Assembly (NCBI GenBank): GCA_020161575.1
Contig: JAIUNR010000001.1
Coordinates: forward strand, 248,001-312,000
Source: Pseudomonadota bacterium
Lineage (GTDB): Bacteria; Pseudomonadota; Alphaproteobacteria; Rhizobiales; Beijerinckiaceae
Direction: 5' to 3'
DNA: 64,000 nt
Shown: positions 57,052 through 64,000 of the stretch, one piece after another
Layout of the letters: each line of letters starts with the position of its first letter
Numbering within the stretch: the first letter of the stretch is position 1
Made by a program: the position numbers and the translations under genes
Notes under the pieces: model-generated
The model's database searches: none
What the model saw: the letters and a program-made list of their open reading frames with translations, nothing else
Told to the model about the DNA's origin: nothing

Positions 57052-58278
57052 ATGAAAGTTTCGAGGCAGATTGCCGTTGTCGCAATCGGCGGTGCGTTGG
57101 CTGTCGCGGCCTGGTCGCAATGGGCGTTTGTCGCGCCGGTTCTGGGCAATGTGCCGGGGCTGGCCTTTCTGGCGCCGAAGGCGGCGCCCGGCTCCGCTGG
57201 CGGCGGGGCAGGGCGTGGCGGTTCCGGCGGCGCGCCGATGCTGGTCGAGGTTGCCGCGCTCGGGACGGGTGCCGTGATCGAGACGTCCGAAGCCGTCGGC
57301 AATACGCGCGCCAATGAATCGGTGGCGATCACCTCCCGCGTCTCCGGCGTGGTCGAGAAGGTTCTTTTCATTGAAGGGCAGAATGTCAAAGCCGGCGACG
57401 AGCTGATCCGCCTCGATGCGGCGGAGAAACAGGCCGATCTTGAAGCCGCCAAGGCGGCCATTCTCACCACCCGTGCCCAGCGCGACGAAATGGCGCAGAA
57501 GCTCGGCCGTGCCCAATCCCTGCGCCAGACCGGCGCGGGCACGGAGGCGCAGGTCGCGGATCTCACGCTCCAGCTCAAGACGATCGAGACGAATATCGCT
57601 GCTGCCGAAGCGCGTGAACGCGCTGCTGCGGCCCGCCTTGATGACCTCATCATCCGCGCGCCGTTCGACGGGCGCGTCGGTTTGCGGCAGATTTCGGTCG
57701 GTGCCCTTCTCGATTCAAAGGTTGTCGTGACGACACTCGACGATGTCTCGCGCATGCGTCTTGATTTCTCGGTTCCCGAGACACTCATCACCAAGATCGC
57801 GGTCGGCGCGCCGGTGCGGGCCTTCTCGCTGGCCTTTCCGGGGCGTGTGTTCGAGGGACAGGTCGCGGTGATCGACACGCGCATCGACCTGCTGACGCGC
57901 TCCGCGAAGGTCACGGCGCTCATCCCGAACCCCGATGCCGCGCTCAAGCCGGGCATGTTCATGAATGTCTCGCTTCAGGTCGCGGCACGCGAGAACGCGC
58001 TGCTCGCCTGGGAAGAGGCCATCGTGGCCGAGGGGCCGCGTCAGATCGCCTTCGTCGTCAAGGACGGCAAGATCGAGCGGCGGGTGGTGCAGATCGGGCA
58101 GCGCCAGGCGGGCAAGGTCGAGGTCACGCAGGGGCTGAGCGCGGGCGATATTCTCGTCGTTCGCGGCATCCAGCGCATCCGGCAGGGAATGCCGGTCCAG
58201 ACCAAGCCGGCCTTCCCGGAAAAGCAGGGTGCTCCCTCGGCGGAGACGGACCCCACCAAGCCGGGCAAGAAGGCGTGA
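57052..58278 (+). CDS. RND efflux periplasmic adaptor (HlyD/MFP family)
   Basis: This 408-residue adaptor links an RND pump to an outer-membrane channel. It has an N-terminal membrane anchor (about 5-25) and a Gly/Ala-rich linker. The lipoyl half-motif VSGVVEKVLFIEGQNVKAGD follows, then a coiled-coil hairpin (about 115-190), DLIIRAPFDGRVGLRQIS and a barrel domain, with a Lys-rich tail. GGGAGG precedes the ATG. The pump gene follows after 78 bases. No outer-membrane factor is in the window. Confidence 0.95.
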   Translation: MKVSRQIAVVAIGGALAVAAWSQWAFVAPVLGNVPGLAFLAPKAAPGSAGGGAGRGGSGGAPMLVEVAALGTGAVIETSEAVGNTRANESVAITSRVSGVVEKVLFIEGQNVKAGDELIRLDAAEKQADLEAAKAAILTTRAQRDEMAQKLGRAQSLRQTGAGTEAQVADLTLQLKTIETNIAAAEARERAAAARLDDLIIRAPFDGRVGLRQISVGALLDSKVVVTTLDDVSRMRLDFSVPETLITKIAVGAPVRAFSLAFPGRVFEGQVAVIDTRIDLLTRSAKVTALIPNPDAALKPGMFMNVSLQVAARENALLAWEEAIVAEGPRQIAFVVKDGKIERRVVQIGQRQAGKVEVTQGLSAGDILVVRGIQRIRQGMPVQTKPAFPEKQGAPSAETDPTKPGKKA

Positions 58279-58356
58279 GAACGGCCGGCCGCTTTCGCGA
58301 GAAGGCGGCCGATACGGCATGAAAGCGCCGGTTCCCCCGGCTGAAGGATGACCCAG

Positions 58357-61300
58357 ATGCAGCTTTCCGATGTCTCGATCCAGCGGCCAGTTTTCGCAAG
58401 CGTGATCAGTCTCCTGCTCTGCGTGGCGGGAATCGCGGGGCTGATGTCCCTGCCGGTACGCGAATATCCGATGGTCGATCCGCCGATCGTCTCGGTGAAC
58501 ACCGCCTACAAGGGCGCCTCCAACGAGGTCATCGAAAGCCGCGTCACCGAGGTCATCGAACGCGCGGTGGCGGGCATCGAGGGGATCACCAACATCTCCT
58601 CCTTCAGCCAGAATGACCGTTCCTCGATCTCGATCGAGTTCAACGTCAACCGCGACCCCGATGCCGCTGCGGCGGATGTGCGAGACCGCGTGGGGCGCGT
58701 GATCGCGCGTCTGCCCGATGGCGCCGATTCCCCTGTCATCCAGCGGGTGGATGCGAATGCACAGGCCATCCTCTGGATCGGTGTTACCTCGGCCAATCTC
58801 GACGCGATGGAACTGACGGATTTCCTGCGCCGCGTGGTGGTGGATCGCCTCGCGACCGTGCCTGGCGTGGCCAGCGTCACCGTGGGCGGCGAGCGGCGCT
58901 ACGCCATGCGGATCGCCGTGGACCGCACCGCGCTCGCGGCGCGCGGTGTCACCATTCAGGAAGTCGAAACCGCGATCAAGCGGCAGAATGTCGACCTGCC
59001 GGGCGGCAGGCTGACATCGAGTCAGCGCGAATTGACGGTGAAGACCGATTCCAAGCTTTCGACGCGCGAGGATTTCGCCAATATCGTCATCTCCTCGAAG
59101 AACGGTTACCTTGTCCGCCTCGGCGAGATCGCGCGGGTCGAGGTTGGCGCGGAGGATGAGCGCTTCGAGTTCTTCGCCAATTCGAAGACCGCGATCGGGC
59201 TTGGCATCGTGCGCCAGTCCACGGCCAACACGCTTTCGGTCGCGGAAGGGGTGGCTGCGGAACTTGAGCTGATCCGTCCGGCCTTTCCCGCCGGAACGAC
59301 AGCCGAAATCCTCTACAACGAGGCGAATTTCATCCGCTCCTCCATCAATGGTGTGCTGAAAACGCTGGCGGAAGGCATCGCGCTGGTGGTGCTGGTCATC
59401 GTGCTGTTCCTGCGCTCCTGGCGCTCGACGGTTGTGGCGGCCATCGCGATCCCAGTCTCGATCATCCCCACCTTCGCGGTGCTCTGGGTGTTCGGGTTCT
59501 CGGTCAATGTGCTGACCTTGCTTGCGGTCGTTCTTGCCATCGGCATCGTGGTCGATGACGCGATCGTCGAGGTGGAGAATGTCCATCGCCGCATCGAGGA
59601 GGGCGAGCCGCCGCTGCTTGCTTCCTTCATCGGCGCGCGCGAGATCGCCTTCGCGGTCATCGCGACCACGATCACGCTGATTTCGGTTTTCGTGCCCATC
59701 GCCTTCATGGATGGGCAGACGGGCCGGCTCTTCCGGGAATTCGGCATCACGCTCGCGACCGCGATCTTCTTCTCGGGCGTTGTCGCGCGCACGCTCACGC
59801 CGATGCTGTGTTCCAAGCTGCTCTCATCGCATCACGGCAAGTTCTATGAATGGACCGAGCCGTTCTTCGTAAGGATGAACGCCACCTACAAGCACATGCT
59901 CCGCCGGGCGCTCAACGCGCCGGTGATCGTGATCGCCATCGGGCTTTTCGTCTCGTTCGGGGCGGTGCAGTTCTTCTCCATGGTGCCGAAAGAATTCGTC
60001 CCGATCGAGGATCGCGGCACGATTTTCGTTTCCGTCACCGCGCCCGAATCCGCCTCGCTCGCCTATACGCGCGAGCGGGTGAAGGAAGTGGAGCGCATGG
60101 TGCAGCCCTATATCGAGCGCGGCATCGTCTCCTCGACGCTGACCAACGTCGCGCCCGGCTTCCAGCGCCCGGCGCCGGTCAATGCCGGTTTCGTCATCGT
60201 GCGCCTGGTGCCGTGGGACAAGCGCGAGGTCAGCCAGCTCGCGCTCCAGCAGGAGCTGCTTGCCAAGGTACAATCGATTCCGGGCGCGCGCGTCTTCCCG
60301 ATCAATCCGCCCTCGCTTGGGCAGCGTGGCCTCAACCAGCAGATCAGCTTCATCATCGGCGGGCCGGATTTCCCGACCCTCGCGGCCTGGCGCGATATCG
60401 TCATCGACAAGGCGAACCAGACCGGCCTCTTCCGCAATCTCGACAGCGATTACACCGAGCGCCAGCCGGACCTTCGCGTGAAGATCGACCGCGCCCGCGC
60501 GGCGGATCTCGGCGTGCCCATCGATGTGATCGGCCGTTCGCTCGAGCTGATGTTCGGTGAGCGCGAAGTCTCGACCTACGTTGATCGCGGCATCGAATAT
60601 TCCGTCATCATGCAGGCGCGCGAGCAGGACCGCGTGCGTCCGGACGACCTCAAGAGCGTGTTCGTGCGAGCCAATAGCGGCGATCTCGTGCCGCTCTCCA
60701 ATCTCGTCCAGCTCAACGAACTGGCGGGGCCGGCGCGGCTCAACCGCAATGACCGGCTGCGCTCGGTGACGATTTCCGGCTCGCTCCCGCCCGGCGTGTC
60801 GTTGGGGCAGGCGCTCGATACGCTCGATGCGATCGCGAAGGACAATCTGCCGCCGGAGGCGCGGATTTCCTATGGCGGGCAATCGAAGGAGTTCCGCCGC
60901 GCCTCCAACTCGCTCTACCTTACCTTTGGCTTCGCGCTGCTCATCGTCTTCCTTGTGCTCGCGGCGCAGTTCGAAAGCTGGATCGCGCCGGCGGTGATCA
61001 TGGTCACGGTGCCGCTCGCCTTGACGGGCGGGCTCGGTATCCTGCTGCTGGTTGGCAAATCGCTCAATGTCTACAGCCAGATCGGCATGATCTTGCTGAT
61101 CGGCATCATGACCAAGAACGGCATCCTCATCGTCGAGTTCACGAACCAGCTTCGCGAGCGCGGCGTCGAGATGTATCAGGCGGTGCTTGAAGCGTCGGAA
61201 ATGCGCCTGCGCCCCATCCTCATGACCTCGATCGCGACCATTGCCGGCGCGGTTCCGCTGGCGCTTTCCAGCGGCGCCGGCGCCGAGGCGCGGGCGACGA

Positions 61301-61518
61301 TCGGCTGGGTGATCATCGGCGGCGCCAGCCTCTCGACCCTGATGACGCTATTTCTGGTCCCCTCGGTCTTCCTGCTGATCGGGCGCTATTCCTCGCCGCG
61401 TTCGACCATCGGCGAGAAACTGGCTGAGTTGCAGGGCCGGTTCGGTCTGGGCGGCATTGCCGGCCCGGAAGGTGGTCACGCCAAGCCCCCGGCGCAGCAG
61501 GTCACGCCAGCGGAATAA
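58357..61518 (+). CDS. RND family multidrug efflux permease
   Basis: This 1053-residue inner-membrane pump of the AcrB/MexB group has twelve TM helices and two large periplasmic loops. The proton-relay acids sit in VLAIGIVVDDAIVEVENVH (TM4 Asp-Asp), and GIMTKNGILIVEF carries the TM10 lysine. It would drive export of drugs or lipophilic compounds using the proton gradient. The ATG at 58357 has AAGGA at a proper distance; an ATG 9 bases earlier is too close. It converges on glpD with a 4-base gap. Confidence 0.96.
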   Translation: MQLSDVSIQRPVFASVISLLLCVAGIAGLMSLPVREYPMVDPPIVSVNTAYKGASNEVIESRVTEVIERAVAGIEGITNISSFSQNDRSSISIEFNVNRDPDAAAADVRDRVGRVIARLPDGADSPVIQRVDANAQAILWIGVTSANLDAMELTDFLRRVVVDRLATVPGVASVTVGGERRYAMRIAVDRTALAARGVTIQEVETAIKRQNVDLPGGRLTSSQRELTVKTDSKLSTREDFANIVISSKNGYLVRLGEIARVEVGAEDERFEFFANSKTAIGLGIVRQSTANTLSVAEGVAAELELIRPAFPAGTTAEILYNEANFIRSSINGVLKTLAEGIALVVLVIVLFLRSWRSTVVAAIAIPVSIIPTFAVLWVFGFSVNVLTLLAVVLAIGIVVDDAIVEVENVHRRIEEGEPPLLASFIGAREIAFAVIATTITLISVFVPIAFMDGQTGRLFREFGITLATAIFFSGVVARTLTPMLCSKLLSSHHGKFYEWTEPFFVRMNATYKHMLRRALNAPVIVIAIGLFVSFGAVQFFSMVPKEFVPIEDRGTIFVSVTAPESASLAYTRERVKEVERMVQPYIERGIVSSTLTNVAPGFQRPAPVNAGFVIVRLVPWDKREVSQLALQQELLAKVQSIPGARVFPINPPSLGQRGLNQQISFIIGGPDFPTLAAWRDIVIDKANQTGLFRNLDSDYTERQPDLRVKIDRARAADLGVPIDVIGRSLELMFGEREVSTYVDRGIEYSVIMQAREQDRVRPDDLKSVFVRANSGDLVPLSNLVQLNELAGPARLNRNDRLRSVTISGSLPPGVSLGQALDTLDAIAKDNLPPEARISYGGQSKEFRRASNSLYLTFGFALLIVFLVLAAQFESWIAPAVIMVTVPLALTGGLGILLLVGKSLNVYSQIGMILLIGIMTKNGILIVEFTNQLRERGVEMYQAVLEASEMRLRPILMTSIATIAGAVPLALSSGAGAEARATIGWVIIGGASLSTLMTLFLVPSVFLLIGRYSSPRSTIGEKLAELQGRFGLGGIAGPEGGHAKPPAQQVTPAE

Positions 61519-61522
61519 AGCT

Positions 61523-63025
61523 TCAGAAGGCGGAAGCGACCTCTTCCCGCTCGGCCGCGCTCATATGCAGGCCGAGCTTGGTGCGACGCCAGAGCAGATC
61601 GGCGGGCTGGCCGGCCCATTCCTCCGTCTTGAGATAGGTGATTTCGCGCGTGGTAAGCCCCGCGCCGAAAGCTTTTCCCATATCCGCCATCGTGGCCGCA
61701 TCGCCCAGCATTGCGAAGCTGCGCGTCCCGTATGTCCGCGCGAAGCGACGAACGGTTTCCGTCGGCAGGAACGGCTTTGTCCCCGCGATTTCCGTGATCA
61801 GCGCCTCGATCCCGTCATGCGGGAAATCGCCGCCCGGCAGCGCTTCGTTCAAGGTCCAGCCGGCCTGCGCGCGCGCGGCCTCGGGCAGGTATGCGCCGAG
61901 CTTTTCCAGCGCGTTCTCCGCCAGATGCCGGTAGGTGGTAAGCTTACCGCCGAAAACGGAGAGGGCAGGGGCTTCTCCCGGTGAGGCATCGAGGTGAAGC
62001 ACGTAGTCGCGCGTGGCTTCCTGCGCTTTCGAGGCGCCGTCATCGTAGAGCGGGCGGACGCCGGCATAGGCCCAGACGACATCGGCAGGGGCGATGCCCT
62101 GCCGGAAATAGCCGCTCGCCGCCTTGCACAGATAGGCGGTCTCCTCCTCGCTGATGCGCACATCGGCGGGATCGCCGGTATAATCGCGGTCTGTGGTGCC
62201 GATCAGCGTGAAATGCTGCTCATAGGGAATGGCGAAGATGATCCGCCCGTCGGCATTCTGGAAGATGTAGGCACGGTCATGGTCGAAGAGCTTACGTACG
62301 ACGATATGGCTGCCCTGCACCATGCGGATGCGCGCGGGCGTTTTCTGCGCCATGACATTCTCGCTGACGAGCCCCGCCCAGGGGCCGGCGGCATTGATGA
62401 GGATGCGCGCTGTTTCCGTTCGGGCGGAGCCCGTGCGCTCGTCCCGGATATCAAGATACCAGCACGGCGTACCGTCTATTGTGCCGCGCCGCGCGCCGGT
62501 CACGCGGTTGCGCGTATGGATCGCCGCGCCGCGGCTTGAAGCGTCCATCGCATTCAGAACGACAAGGCGCGCATCCTCGCACCAGAGGTCGGAATATTCG
62601 AAGGCGCGGCCAAAACCGGGCTTGAGTGGCTGGCCGGCTTCGTCATCCCTCAGGTCGAGCGTGCCCGTGCCCGGTAGGATCTTGCGCCCGCCCAGATGGT
62701 CATAGAGGAAGAGGCCGAATCGCAGCATCCAGGCGGGGCGCATCCCCTTTGCATGCGGCAGCACGAAGCGCAGCGGCCGGATGATATGCGGCGCGATTTT
62801 GAGAAGCCTTTCGCGCTCCATCAGCGATTCACGCACGAGCGCGAAGGCGTAGTGCTCGAGATAGCGCAGGCCACCATGGATGAGCTTGGTCGAGGCCGAT
62901 GAGGTCGCGCAGGCGAGGTCCGCCTTTTCGTAGAGCGCGACGGAGAGGCCGCGTCCGGCGGCATCGCGGGCGAGGCCGGCACCGTTGATGCCGCCGCCGA
63001 TAATGGCGATGTCATGAATGCTCAT
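61523..63025 (-). CDS. glpD: Aerobic glycerol-3-phosphate dehydrogenase
   Basis: This 500-residue FAD enzyme oxidises glycerol-3-phosphate to dihydroxyacetone phosphate and passes electrons to quinone at the inner membrane. The FAD motif IAIIGGGINGAGLARDAAGR is at the N-terminus, with SSASTKLIHGGLRYLEHYAF next and FGGKLTTYRHLAENAL later. The ATG at 63025 gives the usual length; ATGs at 63040 and 63085 are alternatives. No glpK, glpF or glpR is adjacent. The periplasmic GDPD near 44 kb can supply its substrate. Confidence 0.96.
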   Translation of the reverse strand: MSIHDIAIIGGGINGAGLARDAAGRGLSVALYEKADLACATSSASTKLIHGGLRYLEHYAFALVRESLMERERLLKIAPHIIRPLRFVLPHAKGMRPAWMLRFGLFLYDHLGGRKILPGTGTLDLRDDEAGQPLKPGFGRAFEYSDLWCEDARLVVLNAMDASSRGAAIHTRNRVTGARRGTIDGTPCWYLDIRDERTGSARTETARILINAAGPWAGLVSENVMAQKTPARIRMVQGSHIVVRKLFDHDRAYIFQNADGRIIFAIPYEQHFTLIGTTDRDYTGDPADVRISEEETAYLCKAASGYFRQGIAPADVVWAYAGVRPLYDDGASKAQEATRDYVLHLDASPGEAPALSVFGGKLTTYRHLAENALEKLGAYLPEAARAQAGWTLNEALPGGDFPHDGIEALITEIAGTKPFLPTETVRRFARTYGTRSFAMLGDAATMADMGKAFGAGLTTREITYLKTEEWAGQPADLLWRRTKLGLHMSAAEREEVASAF

Positions 63026-63233
63026 CGTGGCAAGTGCCATTCCATTGTTAACCGGAAGCGAGGAAATTACCTCGATCCTGGACAAGATCGCGACCGAAGC
63101 ATAAGGGCGCGCGGATTAAAATCCACAGCCTTAGCAAGAATGCTGTGATGGATATGGGATGGCATGGTAAACATCAAATTAACCATTCTGCGCCATCGTA
63201 ACGCCCTGATCCCACGGCTCGGATGACGAATAA

Positions 63234-64000
63234 ATGACCAGCCTTTGGTTGAGAATCGCTGCGAGACTTTCGCTTGTCCTCTCCCTTGCATCCGGCATTC
63301 CCGCTAAAGCTTCGGAAATTTCGCTGGTGGGGACAGGAGATGGCCTCGATATTCTGCGCGCGATTGGCGATGCCTTCCAGAAAAAGGCACCAAATACCAA
63401 TATCCAGGTCCCGGCCTCCATTGGTTCGGGCGGAGCGATCGTGGCGGTTGGCGCGGGGCGGGAACGGATCGGGCGCGTTGCCCGCCCGTTGACGCCGGCC
63501 GAGGAAGCCAGCGGGCTGAGCTATCACCCCGTGGCGAAAATCCCGACGGCTTTCTATCTTCATCCGGGGCTGGGTAACCGCAAAATTTCGCTTGGGGATC
63601 TCCGGCGCATCTTTGCCGGCGAGGTGATGGATTGGGCCGAGCTGGGCGGCACTGCGCAGCGTATCCGTGTCGTGCGCCGGGAGGATGCTGATTCGTCCAT
63701 CGCTGTCATGCGCTCGACACTGCCCGGTTTTCAGCAGCTTCGTTTCACGGATCGCGCGAAAATCGCGCTGACCACGCAGGAGGCGCTGCTCTCCGTACGC
63801 GAGAATGCCGGCGCGATCGGCTTCGCTCCCTACTCGGTGATGGAGGCTCAGAAACTCGGGGTGGTCGCTGTCGACGGCGTGCCTCCCGATCACCTGGATT
63901 ATCCCGCCGTCGTGACGCTTGCGCTGATCTACAGAGTGGATCGGCTGGATCCTGAGCTCAAGGATTTCATCGCGTTTTTCGATAGCAAGGCGGCGCATGA
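63234..64000 (+). CDS. PstS-like phosphate-binding protein, cut by the right edge
   Basis: An open frame from the ATG at 63234 runs to the window end without a stop (255 codons visible). It begins with a signal peptide (about 1-25), then SEISLVGTGDGLDILRAIGD and IGSGGAIVAVGAGRERIGRV, matching the PBP-like-2/PstS fold; ENAGAIGFAPYSVM is a further match. Such proteins bind phosphate, or act as sensors fused to downstream signalling domains. The true length is unknown. TAAA-N7-TTAACC, one base from a CtrA box, lies 47 bases upstream of the ATG. Confidence 0.8.
   Translation, partial: MTSLWLRIAARLSLVLSLASGIPAKASEISLVGTGDGLDILRAIGDAFQKKAPNTNIQVPASIGSGGAIVAVGAGRERIGRVARPLTPAEEASGLSYHPVAKIPTAFYLHPGLGNRKISLGDLRRIFAGEVMDWAELGGTAQRIRVVRREDADSSIAVMRSTLPGFQQLRFTDRAKIALTTQEALLSVRENAGAIGFAPYSVMEAQKLGVVAVDGVPPDHLDYPAVVTLALIYRVDRLDPELKDFIAFFDSKAAH

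Noticed and set aside
57715-59586. A 623-codon minus-strand frame opposite the RND genes
   Set aside because: It spans two clearly coding plus-strand genes and has a His/Arg/Asp-rich shadow composition.

Overview
The window is about 64 kb of GC-rich, densely coding chromosome from an alphaproteobacterium, most likely of the order Hyphomicrobiales (Rhizobiales). The main grounds are the carA - yqeY - dnaG - rpoD order, a UvrB with a long N-terminal extension, an ELM1-type protein, DUF2852 and DUF2798 proteins, and a sequence matching the CtrA box (TTAA-N7-TTAAC) in front of a PilZ gene. I see no insertion sequence, prophage, CRISPR array or rRNA. The only RNA gene I can support is one tRNA with a CAT anticodon.

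Layout. 0-5 kb: rlmJ, a secreted RNase T2, a small secreted protein, an extensin-like lipoprotein and an amidase. 5-6 kb: three small proteins (a 27-residue membrane peptide, a Cys-rich secreted protein, a PepSY-like periplasmic protein). 6-12.6 kb: a divergent c-di-GMP pair (HD-GYP phosphodiesterase and PilZ protein), uvrB and a NIT-type chemoreceptor. 12.8-25.9 kb: general metabolism and transport, namely SemiSWEET, PQQ sugar dehydrogenase, TTT binding protein, aspartate aminotransferase, M15-like peptidase, EamA exporter, fadD, msrP, a PAS protein, a LysR regulator, trxB, ELM1 and an Lrp regulator. 25.9-42.1 kb: information and pyrimidine/arginine genes (greA, carB, carA, yqeY, dnaG, rpoD). 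Between carB and carA lie a LemA/M48 pair, a nitroreductase-MarR-GtrA operon, a methyltransferase, a cytochrome c and an unknown gene. 42.1-53 kb: accessory genes, including four-TM, DM13, TMEM175, GST, MFS and 2OG-Fe oxygenase proteins, with three TetR regulators. 53-57 kb: the tRNA, an RpiR regulator and an arginase-ornithine cyclodeaminase operon with a divergent Lrp regulator. 57-64 kb: an RND efflux pair, glpD and a phosphate-binding-like protein cut by the right edge.

The most useful signals beyond the genes are regulatory. Several local regulators sit next to clean palindromes or phased repeats: MarR at 32.3 kb, TetR at 45.2 and 50.7 kb, LysR at 23.2 kb and Lrp at 56.4 kb. fadD has a perfect 20-bp palindrome. 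Eight of twelve convergent gene pairs are separated by only 1-6 bases, leaving no room for a terminator between them. I did not find a clearly new multi-gene defence or biosynthetic system; the strongest leads are listed as findings.
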